From Hofstenia miamia (Eukaryota; Xenacoelomorpha; Acoela; Hofsteniidae): a stretch of DNA of 64,000 bases. The notes under the pieces were generated by a model, which made no database searches, was not told the origin of the DNA, and was given only the letters and a program-made list of their open reading frames with translations. Below are positions 61,509 to 64,000 of this stretch, in pieces. The translations under genes were made by a program, and so were the position numbers. Where the stretch lies: assembly GCA_900660155.1 (NCBI GenBank), contig CABFPE010000749.1, positions 289,230-353,229 of the forward strand, read 5' to 3'. Position 1 is the first letter of the stretch; each line of letters opens with the position of its first letter.

Positions 61509-62186
61509 TTAAGTTTTAAGCAAACAATTGTTGTCATAAATGATTTGCACTGGAGATATATCCATGTCAATATAGGCGTGATTGATTTCGTTCAGTACAT
61601 ATTTCAACATTGCAAGCATTCTTTTTGAACGGAAATTAAGTCTAACATGGCATTGGAAGATAAATGAAATAAAACGCAGTGTTCTAGAATATAGTTTCTG
61701 CTGAAGCAAGCTAAAAGAAAAATATATAGCAGAAAACATCATGGAATGTAAGTCATCAAGTCGTTTTGACATTTTGAACTGGGAAATCGCTACTCGACCA
61801 GCCTTTTCTGCAAACTTAATGTATTTAAATCCCACACCAGAATACGCACCTCCAATAGTCGATAAAATGTTTAACTTTATATCAATACTCGCCCTTAATT
61901 CCACAAGAGACAAAATTTTGGTACACCACTTCAGAACAGCAGGTGAAATAAAAGTAATACAATTGACATAAAGATAGACAAAACGGCAGCAAGAAAACTT
62001 TTTCATTAATAACAATCTGAAACTTTCAGACACACATAGGATGCTTATCACAGCGATAGCTTTATCAATATGTAAGTCGCATTTATATTTTCTTCGAAGT
62101 TTATTATTACAAGGAATGCCTTGAATTGTGAATTTGTGATATATTGCATGATCATTTTTATCTACCACAAGAAAAGAAACAGACAT
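61509..62186 (-). CDS. Unidentified 225-residue protein (copy B)
   Basis: Identical to the protein at 23440-24117, with the same AG directly before the ATG. Confidence 0.53.
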   Translation of the reverse strand: MSVSFLVVDKNDHAIYHKFTIQGIPCNNKLRRKYKCDLHIDKAIAVISILCVSESFRLLLMKKFSCCRFVYLYVNCITFISPAVLKWCTKILSLVELRASIDIKLNILSTIGGAYSGVGFKYIKFAEKAGRVAISQFKMSKRLDDLHSMMFSAIYFSFSLLQQKLYSRTLRFISFIFQCHVRLNFRSKRMLAMLKYVLNEINHAYIDMDISPVQIIYDNNCLLKT

Positions 62187-63932
62187 CTAAATCTAAAGTA
62201 TAATATAATTTCTTAAGCGTTAAAATAGTTTTAAAACTAGAAAAAATTGTTAAAACGGGAATTAGGATTTTTACTAGGCTATGTTGCTAGGCAGTTTGCC
62301 ACATTTATCAAATTTCATAAAAATAAGAAAACAGAGATGGTATTGTAAAATATTGTTTACTACAATATTGCTTAAAGAAAAATATTTTTCATTAATAATA
62401 TTATAAAAATTATTTAAGTAAATAAGAGAGTTGTTCAGAACGGGCCACAAAAAGAAAAAAATTTTGGCGCATCATTATGGTCAGTAACAACGGAAAGTTT
62501 TATTACTTCTAGGTTTTACATATAATTTTTTGGAAGAATGTAACAATGAAACGGTGTAAATAATATTTCGATAAACATAAATATGTGTTCTGCTGAAGGA
62601 AGTGTAGATTGTAGCTGTTTATCTTGACATGTTTCTTTCAAAAATTTCCAATTTCAAGTCTTAATGCACAATTAGTTATTGTGTTGATAAATTCAAGTTT
62701 AGGTCATTTCCTCAAAAAGCAGCATGACACTTTTTTTCGAGCTGCCATTTCCAAAATTTCAAAAATACAATTGATAAGTCTATATTTCAAGCTCAGCGTA
62801 CTCCGATATATAAACATTGTTTCTACGCAAATCTTTATATGACGTTATCTGGAACCTATACTTCCGCCCCCAAGTCACAACGTAACGTTTCTTAAACCTA
62901 AAACCTAAATTTTTCAATATTTTATAGACCTAAACCCTAAACAGTGAATTTTTAGCATTTGATGACGTAAACCCTTAGCATGTTATTTGACGTTACTTCG
63001 GCTTTTAGAAATCAGAATCCCCTGATCTGCAATAATGCCGCTAAATTTTTCAACATAGACCTAAGCCCTATCCTAAGTTACAACCTAAACCCTAGAACCT
63101 AAAACTAAAATGGTGTCATGTTGCGCTGCTAAAGATACCAAGTCCTTCACGATCGAAGAGTTATCTTTATTTTTTGTGCTAACACACATCGTCAAAAATA
63201 CATCTGCATTATTTGGTATCAGTTCAATATTTGTTTGTCTTGTATTTTGCAGAGATGTTTGTTCGCAAATACTTCTTAATCCGGGTTTCTGTAGAACTAA
63301 GCTCTGTGTTTGGGTGGTGCAGTTTGGTGGGTGTGGGTCGACGAATCTACGATTTGCATGGAGATATTAGATGCTTTTTAGTTCGTAATCGCACTGCTGA
63401 TAAACTTCTGACGTTTATTTCCGACACTATGCGCAATGATTACTAAACTATTTGTTGGCAATTATTTTACTAATGTTAGGAGGAAACGATTTGGCTGTGA
63501 AAATGTTTTCCTTCCTATGCACGTAGTCGCTTGCTATCACTGCAGGGTTAATATGGCATTTATCAGTACTAATTTTTTACCACTATTCTTCTGTTTGGGA
63601 GAAAATAAATTTTTCTTAAATTTTTAAAAAACATTTTTTTGGATCTTCTACTTTTTATTCATTTTTTTATGCTTTTGTAATATATTATAATTTCAAAGTT
63701 CTAAATTCTTTCTATGTCACTTATTTTTTATTGCAGTACATGCCTATGATGTATTTAATCAATTTTATAAATCTAATTATGAATTACTATAACAAATAAA
63801 ATGTAATTTACGTTGGACTCACGTGCGTTAATGCTTTTTTAATATATACAGAAAAGGAAATGTAAAAATTTTTAAAAATTTATAACTTTTCCATAAAATA
63901 ATTCCGTTTTTTATCTAAAATTCTTATCACTA
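62187..63932. other. Intergenic with CCTAAA-rich patch (copy B)
   Basis: Copy of 24118-25863. The CCTAAA-like motifs lie at about 62884-63109. Confidence 0.45.
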
Positions 63933-64000
63933 CTATTTTTTGAAAAATACACGCAATGCAGGTTTCTTGGGAGGTTGTTGACAGAAATAAATAGTATCCC
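63933..64000 (-). pseudogene. piggyBac-type remnant, cut by window end (copy B)
   Basis: First 68 bp of the copy of 25864-26058. Confidence 0.45.

Larger units (their letters stand above)
39680..64000 (+). repeat. Large duplication, copy B (cut by window end)
   Basis: Direct repeat of 1599-25931. The left edge is again an (AT)n tract (39680-39722), with unrelated sequence to its left. If copy B continues like copy A beyond the window, the arrangement would be a tandem repeat with a period of about 38.07 kb; this cannot be seen here. Confidence 0.97.

Noticed and set aside
1-64000. tRNA, rRNA, CRISPR arrays, bacterial promoters or operons
   Set aside because: No cloverleaf, rRNA core or spaced repeat array was recognised; gene structure is eukaryotic.

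Overview
This is an AT-rich invertebrate animal nuclear window. The host genes have introns with GT-AG borders, one encodes a KIF9-family (ciliary/flagellar) kinesin and one an SLC38A10-type transporter. Most other recognisable sequence is decayed transposable elements: R4/Dong-type and APE-type LINEs, hAT transposons, a piggyBac scrap and one reverse-transcriptase element of uncertain family. I cannot name the phylum from the sequence alone. No rRNA, tRNA, CRISPR or bacterial-style operon was seen.

The dominant feature is a duplication of at least 24.3 kb. Positions 1599-25931 reappear in the same orientation and order at 39680-64000, where the window ends, so the repeat may be longer. Both copies start in an (AT)n tract. 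Outside an R4 LINE, its (TAA)n tract and one single-N join, I found no differences in the stretches compared. Each copy carries, from left to right: a hAT transposon (3229-5376), the first three coding exons of a KIF9-like kinesin (minus strand), a complete three-exon SLC38A10-like gene (minus), a small membrane-protein gene resembling SMIM26 (minus, tentative), a (TAA)n tract with an R4/Dong LINE (plus), a C+T-rich APE-type LINE (plus), an unidentified 225-residue gene (minus) and a piggyBac C-terminal remnant (minus). A single N at the same place in both copies raises the possibility of false duplication by the assembler.

The left edge (1-617) is the 3' part of another R4 copy. The single-copy middle (25932-39679) holds an RT-bearing element (about 26.1-27.9 kb), a TIR DNA transposon with an 8-bp target duplication (28140-30738), a 5'-truncated but fairly young R4 LINE between (TAA)n tracts (32978-35527), and an APE-type LINE on the minus strand (35580-37300).

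The host genes do not form a common pathway. Four genes on the minus strand (KIF9-like, SLC38A10-like, SMIM26-like, 225-residue) all have a splice-acceptor-like pyrimidine tract plus AG lying 0-4 nt before their ATG. That would fit spliced-leader trans-splicing, or else short 5'UTR introns.
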